Positions 35,619 to 44,429 of a stretch of 64,000 bases of DNA are shown in pieces. How positions within the stretch are numbered: position 1 is the stretch's first letter; every line of letters begins with the position of its first letter. The position numbers and the translations under genes are program-made. Under the pieces are notes generated by a model that saw only the letters and a list, made by a program, of their open reading frames with translations, was not told the DNA's origin and did no database searches. Source of the DNA: Tenacibaculum agarivorans (GTDB taxonomy: Bacteria; Bacteroidota; Bacteroidia; Flavobacteriales; Flavobacteriaceae); contig NZ_MSMP01000011.1 in assembly GCF_001936575.1 (NCBI RefSeq), forward strand, positions 62,001 through 126,000, read 5' to 3'.

Positions 35619-36212
35619 ATGGAATTTTCAACGGCTAAAGTGAATAACTCAAAAGTAAAACTTTGGACTATTCAAGATGAAAAAGGTTGGAATGAACTAC
35701 AAAACAAAGGAGTTTTAATTCCAGAAGAAAAATACATTCTTCCTGAATGGAAAGAAGGTTATTCTTGGCTAAAATTTCAAATGATTACAAGAATTGGAAG
35801 CCCCAAACATGCGCATCAGCTCCCAATTTGGGCATGGTTTCAGTATTATGATGTAAATAAAAGAAGGCTAGATCTTAGAAGATCAGGTCATATACCTAAA
35901 GGAGAAATAGGTTATAGAATAGAAATTGAGAAAGAGGAAAGCGAAATTTTATTGTCTGATTTCGTATTATGGCATTGGCCTTTATGTTACAAAGATTATT
36001 TAGCAAGTTCAGAAGAAGAAGAAGTTAAAAATGAGAAAGAAGGGATTATTTTTACATATGAAGAAAGGAGTAAAAGTTGGGAGAAAATTTTTGATATGAA
36101 TTTTAATGTAGACTATTATACTTCATCATTTAAAGACAAAAAAATACAAGCTACCTTTTGGAATCTAACAACTGAAGATATTATTACAGTTGATAAGTTA
36201 ACAGCTAGATAA
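35619..36212 (+). CDS. DUF3841 domain-containing protein
   Basis: A protein of 197 residues matching DUF3841, a family of unknown function: it opens VKLWTIQDEKGWNELQNKGVL, with the conserved YSWLKFQM and PIWAWFQY aromatic segments, then SDFVLWHWPL. The aromatic-rich, soluble composition suggests a compact cytoplasmic domain. No catalytic motif is evident to me. Divergent from the small membrane gene and 152 bp upstream of the leader-peptide gene. Confidence 0.72.
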   Translation: MEFSTAKVNNSKVKLWTIQDEKGWNELQNKGVLIPEEKYILPEWKEGYSWLKFQMITRIGSPKHAHQLPIWAWFQYYDVNKRRLDLRRSGHIPKGEIGYRIEIEKEESEILLSDFVLWHWPLCYKDYLASSEEEEVKNEKEGIIFTYEERSKSWEKIFDMNFNVDYYTSSFKDKKIQATFWNLTTEDIITVDKLTAR

Positions 36213-36264
36213 TACAGTACTTTAAAAACCAAAGAATTCCCAAGCTCTTTTTTCAAATTTGTTT

Positions 36265-36294
36265 TACGTTCATGAATTAATAGCTTACGTTCAT
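36265..36294 (+). promoter_or_regulatory. LytTR-type tandem operator
   Basis: Two identical 9-bp direct repeats TACGTTCAT at 36265-36273 and 36286-36294, separated by exactly 12 bp. The repeat fits the published LytTR-regulator consensus [TA][AC][CA]GTTN[AG][TG] with 12-13 bp spacing, and differs by one base from the TACGTTAAT boxes of plantaricin genes. It lies 71 bp upstream of the double-glycine peptide gene. A TAATATTG (36328-36335) could be a weak -7 element with no TTG, as expected for an activator-dependent promoter. Confidence 0.7.
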
Positions 36295-36364
36295 TAATTA
36301 GGTGTTTTTTAAGATCGTTTATCTACATAATATTGGGATATAATTCAATTATAAACTAAATATT

Positions 36365-36562
36365 ATGTTAGAAAAAATGAACATTAAAGGAGCAAAAGCT
36401 TTAAATAGAGAAGAATTACAAAGCGTTAATGGAGGTGTAACGGTTACTTGTATATTCCCAGATGGAACATCATGGGAAGGTAATGGTTCAGCGGGTGATG
36501 CTTTGGGTATGATAAACCATTGTCATAGCTCAGGAGGAACATTTTCAATAAGAAATAGATAA
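36365..36562 (+). CDS. Double-glycine leader peptide (bacteriocin-like precursor)
   Basis: Sixty-five-residue precursor of the Bacteroidetes natural-product/bacteriocin leader type: residues 1-24 end ALNREELQSVNGG, the classic leader for a C39-peptidase ABC exporter. Cleavage after G24 would release a 41-residue core with two cysteines (C29, C53), one tryptophan, four clustered residues HCHS and many Gly/Ser. A disulfide C29-C53 is possible. No transporter, peptidase, immunity or modification gene is adjacent. A perfect LytTR operator lies upstream and a bidirectional terminator downstream. Confidence 0.85.
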   Translation: MLEKMNIKGAKALNREELQSVNGGVTVTCIFPDGTSWEGNGSAGDALGMINHCHSSGGTFSIRNR

Positions 36563-36593
36563 TTCATAGATCAAGCAAATTGTTATGAATTTT

Positions 36594-36634
36594 AAAATGA
36601 CTGTACATTTAACTTATTGTACAGTCATTTTTAT
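36594..36634. terminator. Bidirectional terminator
   Basis: AAAATGACTGTACA (36594-36607) and TGTACAGTCATTTT (36618-36631) form a 14-bp perfect stem with runs of A and T on the outside. It serves the peptide gene (+) and the oxidoreductase gene (-). Confidence 0.88.
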
Positions 36635-36642
36635 ATTAAAAT

Positions 36643-37857
36643 TTACTTTTTAGTGAATTTAAACTTCATAATGCCAAAGAAATAAGTAAAAAATACAGAC
36701 CAAGCACTTAATTTTAAACTCGGATTTTTCCCTAACCCTAATCGTTTTATCTGTGCTTCATACCATATAATATTCATTAATCCATCTATACCCTTTACAC
36801 CAGTGGTATTCATTTTAGCTTTAAAATCAGATCTACTTTCGTTTATGATCTCATTCCCAATATTAGGGAATAAAGTAAAAGGACGACCAAGCCCTATTAT
36901 ATCTAATTCATTAGAAGCTACTGCGTCTTGCATCACAGAAACTGTTCTAAAACCACCAGTTAACATCAAAGGTGTATCCGTAATTTTTCTTGCTTTTTCT
37001 ATATATTCTATAAAATAGGCTTCTCGCTCACGAGTACTTTTGCGGTTTCCTTTCATCATTGCAGGAGCTTCGTAGGTTCCTCCTGAGATTTCAATCAAAT
37101 CAATACCTTCCTTAGAAAGAATTTGAATCACTTGCATCGATTCTTCTTCAGAAAAACCACCTTTTTGAAAATCTGCTGAATTCAGTTTGATTCCTATTGG
37201 AAAATCAGGACCAACTTGTTTTCGCATTTCTCTGTATACTTCAACTACAAAACGAGCTCTGTTTTCTAAATTACCACCCCATTGGTCTTCTCTCACATTG
37301 GCATAAGGTGATAAAAATTGACTCACTAAATATCCATGAGCTCCATGAATTTGAACTCCTGTAAATCCAGCTTCCTTTAAAACTGCTGCTGTGATACCAA
37401 AACGTTTGATAATATCTTGAATTTCTTCTTCTGTTAAGGCTTCTGGTATTTTAGTGGTTGCTTTTTTTCTTCCTTTAGACTTTAAAGGTATAGCAGAAGG
37501 GGCTTTTAAAACACTATTAATTTGATCCATGGCTTGTCTACCAGGATGATTAATTTGTACCCACAAATGTGTATTGGTATCTTTTACAGAAGCAGCCCAT
37601 GCCTTTAATTTTTCAAGGTGTTGTCTATCTTCTACGACTACATTCCAAGGCTCTCCTAATGCTTTCTGATCTATCATTACATTACCTGTAACTAATAACC
37701 CTGCTCCACTTTTTGCCCATTTTGCATAGGCGTTTATAAGCGTTTGACTGGGTTCATGGTTTTTGGTAGATAGATTTTCACTCATTGCAGATTTCGCAAT
37801 TCTATTGGAGATTACCGCACCGTTTGGTAAAGTAATGGAATCGTTTAATTTGGTCAT
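36643..37857 (-). CDS. NADH:flavin oxidoreductase (old yellow enzyme family)
   Basis: FMN-binding TIM-barrel ene-reductase, 404 residues. The start MTKLNDSITLPNGAVISNRIAKSAM-like N-terminus binds FMN. The substrate-site pair appears in GAHGYLVSQFLSP with H-x-x-Y, and ANVREDQWGGNLENRARF is the strongly conserved OYE segment. Further FMN contacts are in LTGGFRTVSVM and IIGLGRPF. The C-terminal tail (about 375-404) is hydrophobic and basic and may touch the membrane. Likely substrate an activated alkene; exact one unknown. Confidence 0.88.
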   Translation of the reverse strand: MTKLNDSITLPNGAVISNRIAKSAMSENLSTKNHEPSQTLINAYAKWAKSGAGLLVTGNVMIDQKALGEPWNVVVEDRQHLEKLKAWAASVKDTNTHLWVQINHPGRQAMDQINSVLKAPSAIPLKSKGRKKATTKIPEALTEEEIQDIIKRFGITAAVLKEAGFTGVQIHGAHGYLVSQFLSPYANVREDQWGGNLENRARFVVEVYREMRKQVGPDFPIGIKLNSADFQKGGFSEEESMQVIQILSKEGIDLIEISGGTYEAPAMMKGNRKSTREREAYFIEYIEKARKITDTPLMLTGGFRTVSVMQDAVASNELDIIGLGRPFTLFPNIGNEIINESRSDFKAKMNTTGVKGIDGLMNIIWYEAQIKRLGLGKNPSLKLSAWSVFFTYFFGIMKFKFTKK

Positions 37858-37996
37858 AATTGTATGTAGAAAGTGTGTATGTTAAAATGTTTTGGTCTAA
37901 ATGACCTCTTAAAAGTAATGATTTTTATTTACTATGTTACGAAGTGTTTTGAAGTTTCAGATCTTCAGTATGTTAGATCTTTTATTTAGAAAACTA

Positions 37997-38028
37997 TTGA
38001 AAATACTAGTAATGAATGTCTATTTTTG
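37997..38028 (+). promoter_or_regulatory. Promoter of the RlmI-like gene
   Basis: TTG at 37997-37999, 21-bp spacer and TATTTTTG at 38021-38028. The predicted start is about 25 bases ahead of the ATG at 38060. Confidence 0.65.
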
Positions 38029-38059
38029 TGATTTCCAAATTCGATGAAGAATTCACTTT

Positions 38060-39289
38060 ATGAAATTTAGTTCGACTATACAATCAGATTATACACCTAA
38101 AAACTTAGCGATAAAGTTAACCAATAAAGGAGAGCAACATGTGTTGAAAAAACATCCTTGGGTATTTTCGAATAGTATTGAAAAGATTAGTAATGATCCT
38201 AAAACGGGAGATTTAGCGATTATCTTTAGTAAAAAAAAGAATAAAGTTATAGGAATTGGCTTGTATGATACTGAATCTCCAATTCGTATAAAGATTATAT
38301 ATAATGAAAATGCTAAAGCAACAATAAATGAAGGTTTTTTTCATGCTAAAATAGAAACAGCATATGCAAAAAGAGAAAAGTTACTAGTAACAAATACGAA
38401 TAGTTATCGATTACTGTTTGGAGAAAATGATGGTTTTCCTTCTTTAATCGCAGATGTGTATAACCAAGTGTTAGTGGTGAAATTGTATTCAGAAATATGG
38501 TTGCCTTATTTAGAATCTATTTTAAAGAGTTTACAAGAAGTTTCTAAAGCACAAACTATTGTAATTCGATTAAGTCGTAATGTAGAAAAGTCTTCAAATC
38601 ATAATTTAAAAGATGGAGATGTGGTGTATGGAGTTTTAGACAATGAAGTAGTACAATTTGTAGAGCATAACGTAAACTTCTCTGCAAATGTGATTAAAGG
38701 ACATAAAACAGGCTATTTTTTAGATCATAGAGCAAATAGAAAACGAGTAGGAGAGTTAAGTACAAATAAAACAGTATTAGATGTGTTTTCTTATGCAGGT
38801 GGATTTTCTGTTCATGCTTTGTATAATGGAGCTAAAGAAGTAACTAGTTTAGATATTAGTAAACAAGCATTAGAAATTGCTGTTGAAAATGGAAAATTGA
38901 ATGACTATTCAGGTATTCATAAAACTATTGCAGGTGATGCTTTTGAAGAATTGAATGTATTAATTCGGAAGAAAGTTACTTTTGATGTGGTAGTCATCGA
39001 TCCGCCTAGTTTTGCAAAGCAAGCTTCAGAAATAGAACTGGCAAAAAAGAAATATGCACAGTTAGCAAAATTGGGAGTGAAATTGGTTTCTAAAGGTGGG
39101 ATGTTAGTTTTGGCTTCTTGTTCTTCTCGAGTGATTGCTGAAACTTTTTTTGAAATAAACGATAAGGCTTTAAAAGCTTCAAAACGAAGGTTTAAAATGA
39201 TTTCAAAAACATATCATGATATTGATCATCCAATAGGCTTTCCTGAAGGAGCTTATCTGAAATGTGGTTATTATCAATTTTTAGACTGA
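38060..39289 (+). CDS. Class I SAM-dependent rRNA methyltransferase (RlmI-like)
   Basis: Likely 23S rRNA 5-methylcytosine methyltransferase of the RlmI/YccW group. An N-terminal PUA-like domain (about 15-95, LKKHPWVFSNSI) binds RNA. The Rossmann methyltransferase follows: GYFLDHRANRKRV, motif I VLDVFSYAGGFSVHA, motif IV VIDPPSFAK and the catalytic cysteine region LASCSSRV. Length 409. Its own promoter precedes it. The 3' end overlaps the frame (not the chosen start) of the exporter. Confidence 0.88.
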   Translation: MKFSSTIQSDYTPKNLAIKLTNKGEQHVLKKHPWVFSNSIEKISNDPKTGDLAIIFSKKKNKVIGIGLYDTESPIRIKIIYNENAKATINEGFFHAKIETAYAKREKLLVTNTNSYRLLFGENDGFPSLIADVYNQVLVVKLYSEIWLPYLESILKSLQEVSKAQTIVIRLSRNVEKSSNHNLKDGDVVYGVLDNEVVQFVEHNVNFSANVIKGHKTGYFLDHRANRKRVGELSTNKTVLDVFSYAGGFSVHALYNGAKEVTSLDISKQALEIAVENGKLNDYSGIHKTIAGDAFEELNVLIRKKVTFDVVVIDPPSFAKQASEIELAKKKYAQLAKLGVKLVSKGGMLVLASCSSRVIAETFFEINDKALKASKRRFKMISKTYHDIDHPIGFPEGAYLKCGYYQFLD

Positions 39290-39330
39290 TTTATAAAATT
39301 TCATATTGGAATAAGGCTTATCTTAGACCA

Positions 39331-40251
39331 ATGAAGAGACAACAACTACTTATTCTATTAGCTTTTTTTTCGATATATTTTATATGGGGCTCTACCTATT
39401 TATTGAATAAAATAGCAGTTGCAGAATTACCTCCACTATTATTAGCGTCTATCCGATTTGGATCAGCAGGAATATTAATTTTAATCATAGCTAAATTATT
39501 AAAACAATCGCTCAAAATTACCAAACGACAACTGTTAAACTCTACTGTAGCTGGTTTTTTATTTTTAGTATACGGAAATGGTGTTTTTGTTTGGGCATTA
39601 AAATATGTTGATAGTGGTTTTGCGGCACTATTAGCGTCTACACAGCCATTATTTGTATTATTCTTACTTCGCTTAATAGATGGACAGAAAATGCAGCGTA
39701 AATCAATTATAGGGGTCTGTCTAGGAGTTTTAGGAATGTATCTTTTGGTGAGTCAGAAAACTATATCGACTTCTGAAGGTATGATTTTAGGAATTTTTAT
39801 GATTCTTTCTTGTGTATTGAGCTGGAGTTATGGAAGTGTATTTGTCTCAAAAGCAGATTTACCTAAAAACTTCTTTGTAAGTACAGGGTACCAAATGACT
39901 ATTGGGAGTATTTTACTAATCTTTTGGAGTCAGATTTTTGGAGAAGATGTAAGTACAATCTTTGCTATTAGTTACAAAGTTCAGTTATCAATAGTAATGT
40001 TAATTATTTTTGGAAGCATCATTGCATTTACTTCATTTAATTATCTATTAAAAGTAGTTTCTCCAGAAAAAGTATCTACTTCTGCTTATGTAAACCCAGT
40101 GATCGCATTATTATTAGGCTGGTATTTTTTAGGAGAAAAGTTAACAAATCAGTCTATAATAGCATCTTGTGTTTTGCTAACAGGAGTATATTTTATTACT
40201 TCTAGAAAAAGGATTACCAAACAAAAAGTTCGACCATCTCAAAAAACATGA
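39331..40251 (+). CDS. EamA-family (DMT) transporter
   Basis: Ten-helix drug/metabolite transporter, about 306 residues, with two EamA repeats. The first helix contains FIWGSTYLLNKIA (the usual WGSxY/F). The second half closes with PVIALLLGWYFLGEKL, the standard EamA motif, and SIIASCVLLTGVYFI. The chosen start is ATG 39331 (MKRQQLLILL), since the 23 upstream residues overlap the preceding gene and lack hydrophobic family features. Substrate unknown. Follows the methyltransferase by 41 bp. Confidence 0.85.
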   Translation: MKRQQLLILLAFFSIYFIWGSTYLLNKIAVAELPPLLLASIRFGSAGILILIIAKLLKQSLKITKRQLLNSTVAGFLFLVYGNGVFVWALKYVDSGFAALLASTQPLFVLFLLRLIDGQKMQRKSIIGVCLGVLGMYLLVSQKTISTSEGMILGIFMILSCVLSWSYGSVFVSKADLPKNFFVSTGYQMTIGSILLIFWSQIFGEDVSTIFAISYKVQLSIVMLIIFGSIIAFTSFNYLLKVVSPEKVSTSAYVNPVIALLLGWYFLGEKLTNQSIIASCVLLTGVYFITSRKRITKQKVRPSQKT

Positions 40252-40293
40252 TATACTACAGGTAGGGTTTTTTCGTTCTTAGTTGTAGTATAT
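40251..40293. repeat. Inverted repeat after DMT transporter
   Basis: ATATACTACA (40251-40260) and TGTAGTATAT (40284-40293), a perfect 10-bp stem with a 23-base loop containing six T. Too long a loop and no T run, so more likely an operator or processing hairpin than a terminator. It lies between the exporter and a 38-codon frame. Confidence 0.4.
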
Positions 40294-40320
40294 ATATAAT
40301 CACCCTAAAACTAAAAGTAA

Positions 40321-40437
40321 ATGCTTAAGAACAAAAAACTAGTAACGTATGCTATATATAGTGGAGCAACGTTAATTTTAATGATGAGTTTATTCTTTTT
40401 AATGGTAAAGTATTTTAAAACAGTACCAATGATTTAA
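40321..40437 (+). CDS. Very small membrane protein
   Basis: Thirty-eight-residue frame (MLKNKKLVTYAIYSGATLI and onwards) with a basic start and a single hydrophobic helix (about residues 8-30), followed by VKYFKTVPMI. The arrangement is that of a small single-pass membrane peptide. It has a standard ATG and a TAA stop. It has no named family, and it is too short for confident calling. Ends 7 bp from the end of the convergent DUF1853 gene. Confidence 0.4.
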   Translation: MLKNKKLVTYAIYSGATLILMMSLFFLMVKYFKTVPMI

Positions 40438-40444
40438 TTTTCTT

Positions 40445-41260
40445 TTACCACCATACCACAAAGAATTTATGTAACTCTCCATTTGTCTGTTTTAACCAGC
40501 ACAACGGAGAGTTTTCTTTTTGTAAGAACGTATGCAATCGACCTTTAAAATCCTCAAAGTTTAACCAATCTACATGGGTATGTGGTTTCACTAGCCAATT
40601 AAGTTTAGTGGGAATAAAAAACTTGGCAGTTTTAAATTCTTTTAACTCTTTTTCGTAAATATAAAAGCCTTCAATACATTCATTATTGATTAGTGGAAAA
40701 ACAGTGTTTCTTTCTTTTAGATGTGGAAAAAGTTGCGCTTTAAAATATACTTTCTGTTCAATATCATTTACATCTAAATTGTATTCTTTGAGAACTTTTT
40801 TAGTTTTTTCGTGATGTAAAAGAGGAAGTTGTTTATGAATAAGTTTATTGTATTTTAAATCAAAGCTATCTCTTCTGTTAGGACCAACCCAATGTTCTAT
40901 TTCTTCATTTCCTACAGTAGCATCGTATAAGTAAAACTTATATATAATTTCTAAATGCGTTGGTTTTCCATTATCAAGTAAGATGCAATCAAGTTCACCT
41001 ATTGTCAATTTACCATCTTGTATTTGTAAATTTTCAATAAGTATTTCAATATTTTCATTTTCAGAAATCTGATGAAATACAAATTGTTCAACTAGTTTTC
41101 CTAAACGTAATTGCAATTGATTTTTAACTTTAAATAAGCTTACGTAATTACATTGATAATCAGTGTTTTGAATGTTTTTATGTAAAGTATTGATCCATAG
41201 TGATTTAGTTTCGCAAAAACCTTGATATTGTAATTGTATTTCTTTGTTTTTAAAATGCAT
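40445..41260 (-). CDS. DUF1853 family protein
   Basis: DUF1853 protein with PD-(D/E)XK-nuclease-like signature: GKLTIGELDCILLDNG and HLEIIYKFYLYD carry an acidic pair and E-x-x-K (E of LEIIYK), followed by WVGPNRRDSFDLKYNKL. Activity on nucleic acid is only inferred from that pattern. ATG at 41258-41260 is chosen (MHFKNKEIQL); the longer open frame upstream is basic and low-complexity and would overlap the divergent vWA gene. Length 271. Divergent from the vWA/AAA pair by 81 bp. Confidence 0.8.
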   Translation of the reverse strand: MHFKNKEIQLQYQGFCETKSLWINTLHKNIQNTDYQCNYVSLFKVKNQLQLRLGKLVEQFVFHQISENENIEILIENLQIQDGKLTIGELDCILLDNGKPTHLEIIYKFYLYDATVGNEEIEHWVGPNRRDSFDLKYNKLIHKQLPLLHHEKTKKVLKEYNLDVNDIEQKVYFKAQLFPHLKERNTVFPLINNECIEGFYIYEKELKEFKTAKFFIPTKLNWLVKPHTHVDWLNFEDFKGRLHTFLQKENSPLCWLKQTNGELHKFFVVWW

Positions 41261-41341
41261 TAATGTTAAAATAATTCTAAATAATAAGACATGTGATTTG
41301 TAAACTTGGTGTAAAAATACAAATAGCCGTATTTTTATAGT

Positions 41342-42484
41342 ATGATTAATCAGTTTAAAAAAGGACTTCGTTTTGAAAAGTTTGAAGAGAAACAAGTTCC
41401 ACCATTTGATAAACTTTTTGATATCTTCAAGGAATTAATCACATACACTTCTGGTGATTTTGATGAAGCTTTTGAATGGTTGACTCAATTAGATAAAGAA
41501 TACAATTTAACTACACCTGAATATACTTTAGATGATTTTTTAGAAGATTTAAAAAAGAAAGGATATATACGAGAGGAGTTTGATGATCCTAAAGACGGAG
41601 AAGGAGATGGAGAAGGAAAATTAAAAATTACTTCTAAAACAGAACAAGCTATTCGACAGAATGCGTTAGATCAAATCTTTGGTAAATTAAAGAAAAGTCG
41701 TTTAGGTAACCATAAAACAAAAACAATTGGTCAAGGTGATGAACATACTGGAGAGTTTCGAAATTATCATTTTGGTGATGCTTTAGATCGTATTTCCATG
41801 ACTGAGAGTATTAAGAATGCTCAAATCAATAATGGAATAGGAAATTTTTCACTCACAGAACAAGATTTAATTGTTGAAGAGACTAATTTTAAGGCGCAAA
41901 TGAGTACGGTGCTAATGATTGATATTAGTCATAGTATGATTTTGTATGGAGAAGATCGAATAACTCCCGCTAAAAAAGTAGCTATGGCTTTAGTAGAGTT
42001 GATAAAAACTCGTTATCCGAAAGATACTATAGATATTTTAGTTTTTGGAAATGATGCATGGCCAATTGCTGTAAAGGAACTTCCTTATTTAAAAGTAGGA
42101 CCTTATCATACCAATACAGTCGCAGGTTTGCAATTAGCTATGGATATCTTACGAAGAAAACGAAATACGAATAAGCAAATATTTATGATTACAGATGGTA
42201 AACCTAGTTGTTTACGTTTACCAGATGGCACTTATTATAAGAATAGTAATGGTTTAGATAGTTATATTGTAGAAAAATGCTATAATATGGCTTCGCAGGC
42301 TAGAAAATTGCATATTCCTATCACAACTTTTATGATTGCGCAAGATCCGTATTTAATGCAATTCATTCGTCATTTTACTCAAGCAAATCAAGGTAAAGCA
42401 TTTTACACGGGATTAAAAGGTTTAGGAGAAATGATTTTTGAAGATTATGAACAAAACCGTAAAAAAAGAATAAGGGGAGCTTAG
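41342..42484 (+). CDS. von Willebrand factor A domain protein (chelatase-D-like)
   Basis: Cytoplasmic 380-residue protein. Residues 1-175 are helical and acidic (a GDGEGDGEGK-like linker near 85). The vWA domain from about 190 has a complete MIDAS: MIDISHS, a threonine further on in HTNTVAGLQ, and ITDGKP. The pairing with a MoxR-like ATPase next door is characteristic of Mg-chelatase-type chaperone complexes that insert metal or remodel proteins. It starts 81 bp from the divergent DUF1853 gene. Confidence 0.85.
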   Translation: MINQFKKGLRFEKFEEKQVPPFDKLFDIFKELITYTSGDFDEAFEWLTQLDKEYNLTTPEYTLDDFLEDLKKKGYIREEFDDPKDGEGDGEGKLKITSKTEQAIRQNALDQIFGKLKKSRLGNHKTKTIGQGDEHTGEFRNYHFGDALDRISMTESIKNAQINNGIGNFSLTEQDLIVEETNFKAQMSTVLMIDISHSMILYGEDRITPAKKVAMALVELIKTRYPKDTIDILVFGNDAWPIAVKELPYLKVGPYHTNTVAGLQLAMDILRRKRNTNKQIFMITDGKPSCLRLPDGTYYKNSNGLDSYIVEKCYNMASQARKLHIPITTFMIAQDPYLMQFIRHFTQANQGKAFYTGLKGLGEMIFEDYEQNRKKRIRGA

Positions 42485-42612
42485 TCAGGTCAGAAATTAT
42501 TGAATATTGTAAAAACAAAGAAATTAAAAGGGTAGATGTTAAATTTTATTTTCAACAGTCAACCTATAAAAACATAAAACGAATCAGATACACAAAAGCT
42601 AAAAAAGCATAA
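42463..42612 (+). other. Open frame without start codon between vWA and AAA genes
   Basis: Fifty-codon open stretch, ending in TAA at 42610-42612, in a frame with protein-like content (EIIEYCKNKEIKRVDVKFYF then YTKAKKA). No ATG, GTG or TTG exists in it after the preceding stop at 42460. It may be a decayed small gene or chance. The stretch is otherwise the spacer of a likely operon. Confidence 0.25.
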
Positions 42613-42618
42613 TAACGT

Positions 42619-44082
42619 ATGGATATTAAAAAAAGTAAAACATTAGGAGAGTTAAAGAAATCAGGTTATCAATCTCTTTCCATTAAAGACGAATTAAGAA
42701 ATAACCTTATACAAAAGCTAAGAAATCAAGAAACAGTATTTGAAGGGGTATGGGGATATGAAAACTCAGTGATTCCAGAATTAGAAACTGCGATTTTATC
42801 AAAACATAATATCAATTTATTAGGACTAAGAGGACAGGCAAAAACACGTTTGGCTCGTTTAATGGTATCCCTTTTAGATGAGTACATTCCTGTAGTAGAA
42901 GGTTCTGAAATTAATGATGACCCATTACAACCTTTATCTCGTTATGCAAAAGAACTCATCAAAGAAAAAGGAGATGATACACCGATTACTTGGTTGCATA
43001 GAGATGAACGTTTTTTTGAAAAGCTAGCAACTCCGGATGTTACAGTAGCAGATTTAATTGGAGATATTGATCCAATTAAAGCTATGAATTTAAAGCTAAA
43101 TTATGCAGATGATCGTGTAATTCACTTCGGAATGATTCCTAGAGCTAACAGAAGTATCTTTGTAATCAATGAAATTCCCGATTTACAGGCACGAATTCAA
43201 GTTTCCTTATTCAATATACTTCAAGAAGGAGATATTCAAATACGTGGCTTTAAATTGCGTTTACCGCTAGATATACAGTTTATTTTTACTGCCAATCCAG
43301 AAGATTATACAAATAGGGGAAGTATTGTAACGCCATTAAAGGATAGAATTGGATCTCAAATTTTAACACACTATCCAAAATCAGTTGATATTGCTGAAAA
43401 AATTACAGAACAAGAAGCAAATATTTTACAAGGACAAAAAGATACAATTCATGTTCCAAAACTTGCAAGACGATTGGTGGAACAAATTAGTTTTGAAGCT
43501 AGGAAGAGTGAGTATGTGGATGTGAAGAGCGGTGTAAGTGCTAGAATGAGTATTTCTATCTTTGAAAATTTACTAAGCACAGCTGAGCGTAGAAGTTTAT
43601 TAACTGAGGATGACACAACGTCAATTAGATTATTAGATTTCTTTGGAACTATCCCCGCGATTACAGGTAAAGTAGAGTTAGTTTATGAAGGAGAGCAAGA
43701 GGGAGCTGATGCTGTAGCTCAAATTTTAATAAGTAATGCAGTAAAAACTATTTTTGTAGAGCTATTTCCAGAAATAAAGAAGTTGAAGCGAGAAGATGAA
43801 AAAACTCCGTATGACGCCATTTCACAGTGGTTTTACTCTAGCGAAGCTATTGAATTATTAGATGATATGGATGACACTTATTTTAAAGAGCAATTAGATG
43901 TAATAAAACCTTTAGATCAATTGATAGCTAAATATCAACCTGAGTTCCCTAAAGAAGATATGTATTTCTTAAAAGAGTTTATTTTATGGGCGCTTTCAGA
44001 ATTTAAAATTTTAAATAAAGAGCGTTTTACAAAAGGATTTCAATTTAATGATCCTTTAGCAAATTATATTAGAGGTATTTAG
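42619..44082 (+). CDS. MoxR/chelatase-type AAA ATPase
   Basis: AAA+ ATPase of the MoxR/Mg-chelatase I group, 487 residues. The P-loop is GLRGQAKTR (about 72-80), with Ala before the Lys, a variant frequent in this group. Walker B is in IFVINEIPDLQARIQ (Asn where Asp is usual, flanked by Glu), with sensor I FTANPED and arginine-finger region LKDRIGSQI. A C-terminal helical domain follows. Works with the preceding vWA protein. Ends at a strong terminator. Confidence 0.85.
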   Translation: MDIKKSKTLGELKKSGYQSLSIKDELRNNLIQKLRNQETVFEGVWGYENSVIPELETAILSKHNINLLGLRGQAKTRLARLMVSLLDEYIPVVEGSEINDDPLQPLSRYAKELIKEKGDDTPITWLHRDERFFEKLATPDVTVADLIGDIDPIKAMNLKLNYADDRVIHFGMIPRANRSIFVINEIPDLQARIQVSLFNILQEGDIQIRGFKLRLPLDIQFIFTANPEDYTNRGSIVTPLKDRIGSQILTHYPKSVDIAEKITEQEANILQGQKDTIHVPKLARRLVEQISFEARKSEYVDVKSGVSARMSISIFENLLSTAERRSLLTEDDTTSIRLLDFFGTIPAITGKVELVYEGEQEGADAVAQILISNAVKTIFVELFPEIKKLKREDEKTPYDAISQWFYSSEAIELLDDMDDTYFKEQLDVIKPLDQLIAKYQPEFPKEDMYFLKEFILWALSEFKILNKERFTKGFQFNDPLANYIRGI

Positions 44083-44111
44083 CCAAAATTCAATTTTAAA
44101 AATATAAAATG

Positions 44112-44141
44112 AACGGATTGTGAAAAGCAATCCGTTTTTTA
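44112..44141 (+). terminator. Terminator of the vWA-AAA operon
   Basis: AACGGATTG (44112-44120) and CAATCCGTT (44128-44136), loop of seven, six T after the stem. Confidence 0.9.
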
Positions 44142-44226
44142 TGAATTTTTGATTAAAAATATCTTGTTAGCTAACAGTTTTAACGTAATAGTGTAATTTT
44201 ACCTTTAAATTCCTGAAAATAAAGAG

Positions 44227-44340
44227 GTCTTTGCGAAGGAGTGCAACGGATGAAGCAATCTTTGTCTTAAAAACGAGATTTCCGTTATTAAATTAACAGA
44301 TTACTTCTTCATTTCACTACGCTTTATTCATTGTAAAGAC
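44227..44340. repeat. Dispersed palindromic repeat, family C
   Basis: GTCTTTGCGAAGGAG at the left and ATTCATTGTAAAGAC at the right, with GAAGCAATCTTTG and AACAGATTACTTC inside. The 347-bp gap 44083-44429 contains this repeat and the terminator and no other recognisable feature. Confidence 0.65.
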
Positions 44341-44429
44341 TTGATTTGTTGATTTATAGGTTTTAAAAAAAGTATTCATAAACTCACATAATTTTAATGA
44401 ATTTAAATTTTTATTTCGAATTTATTAAT

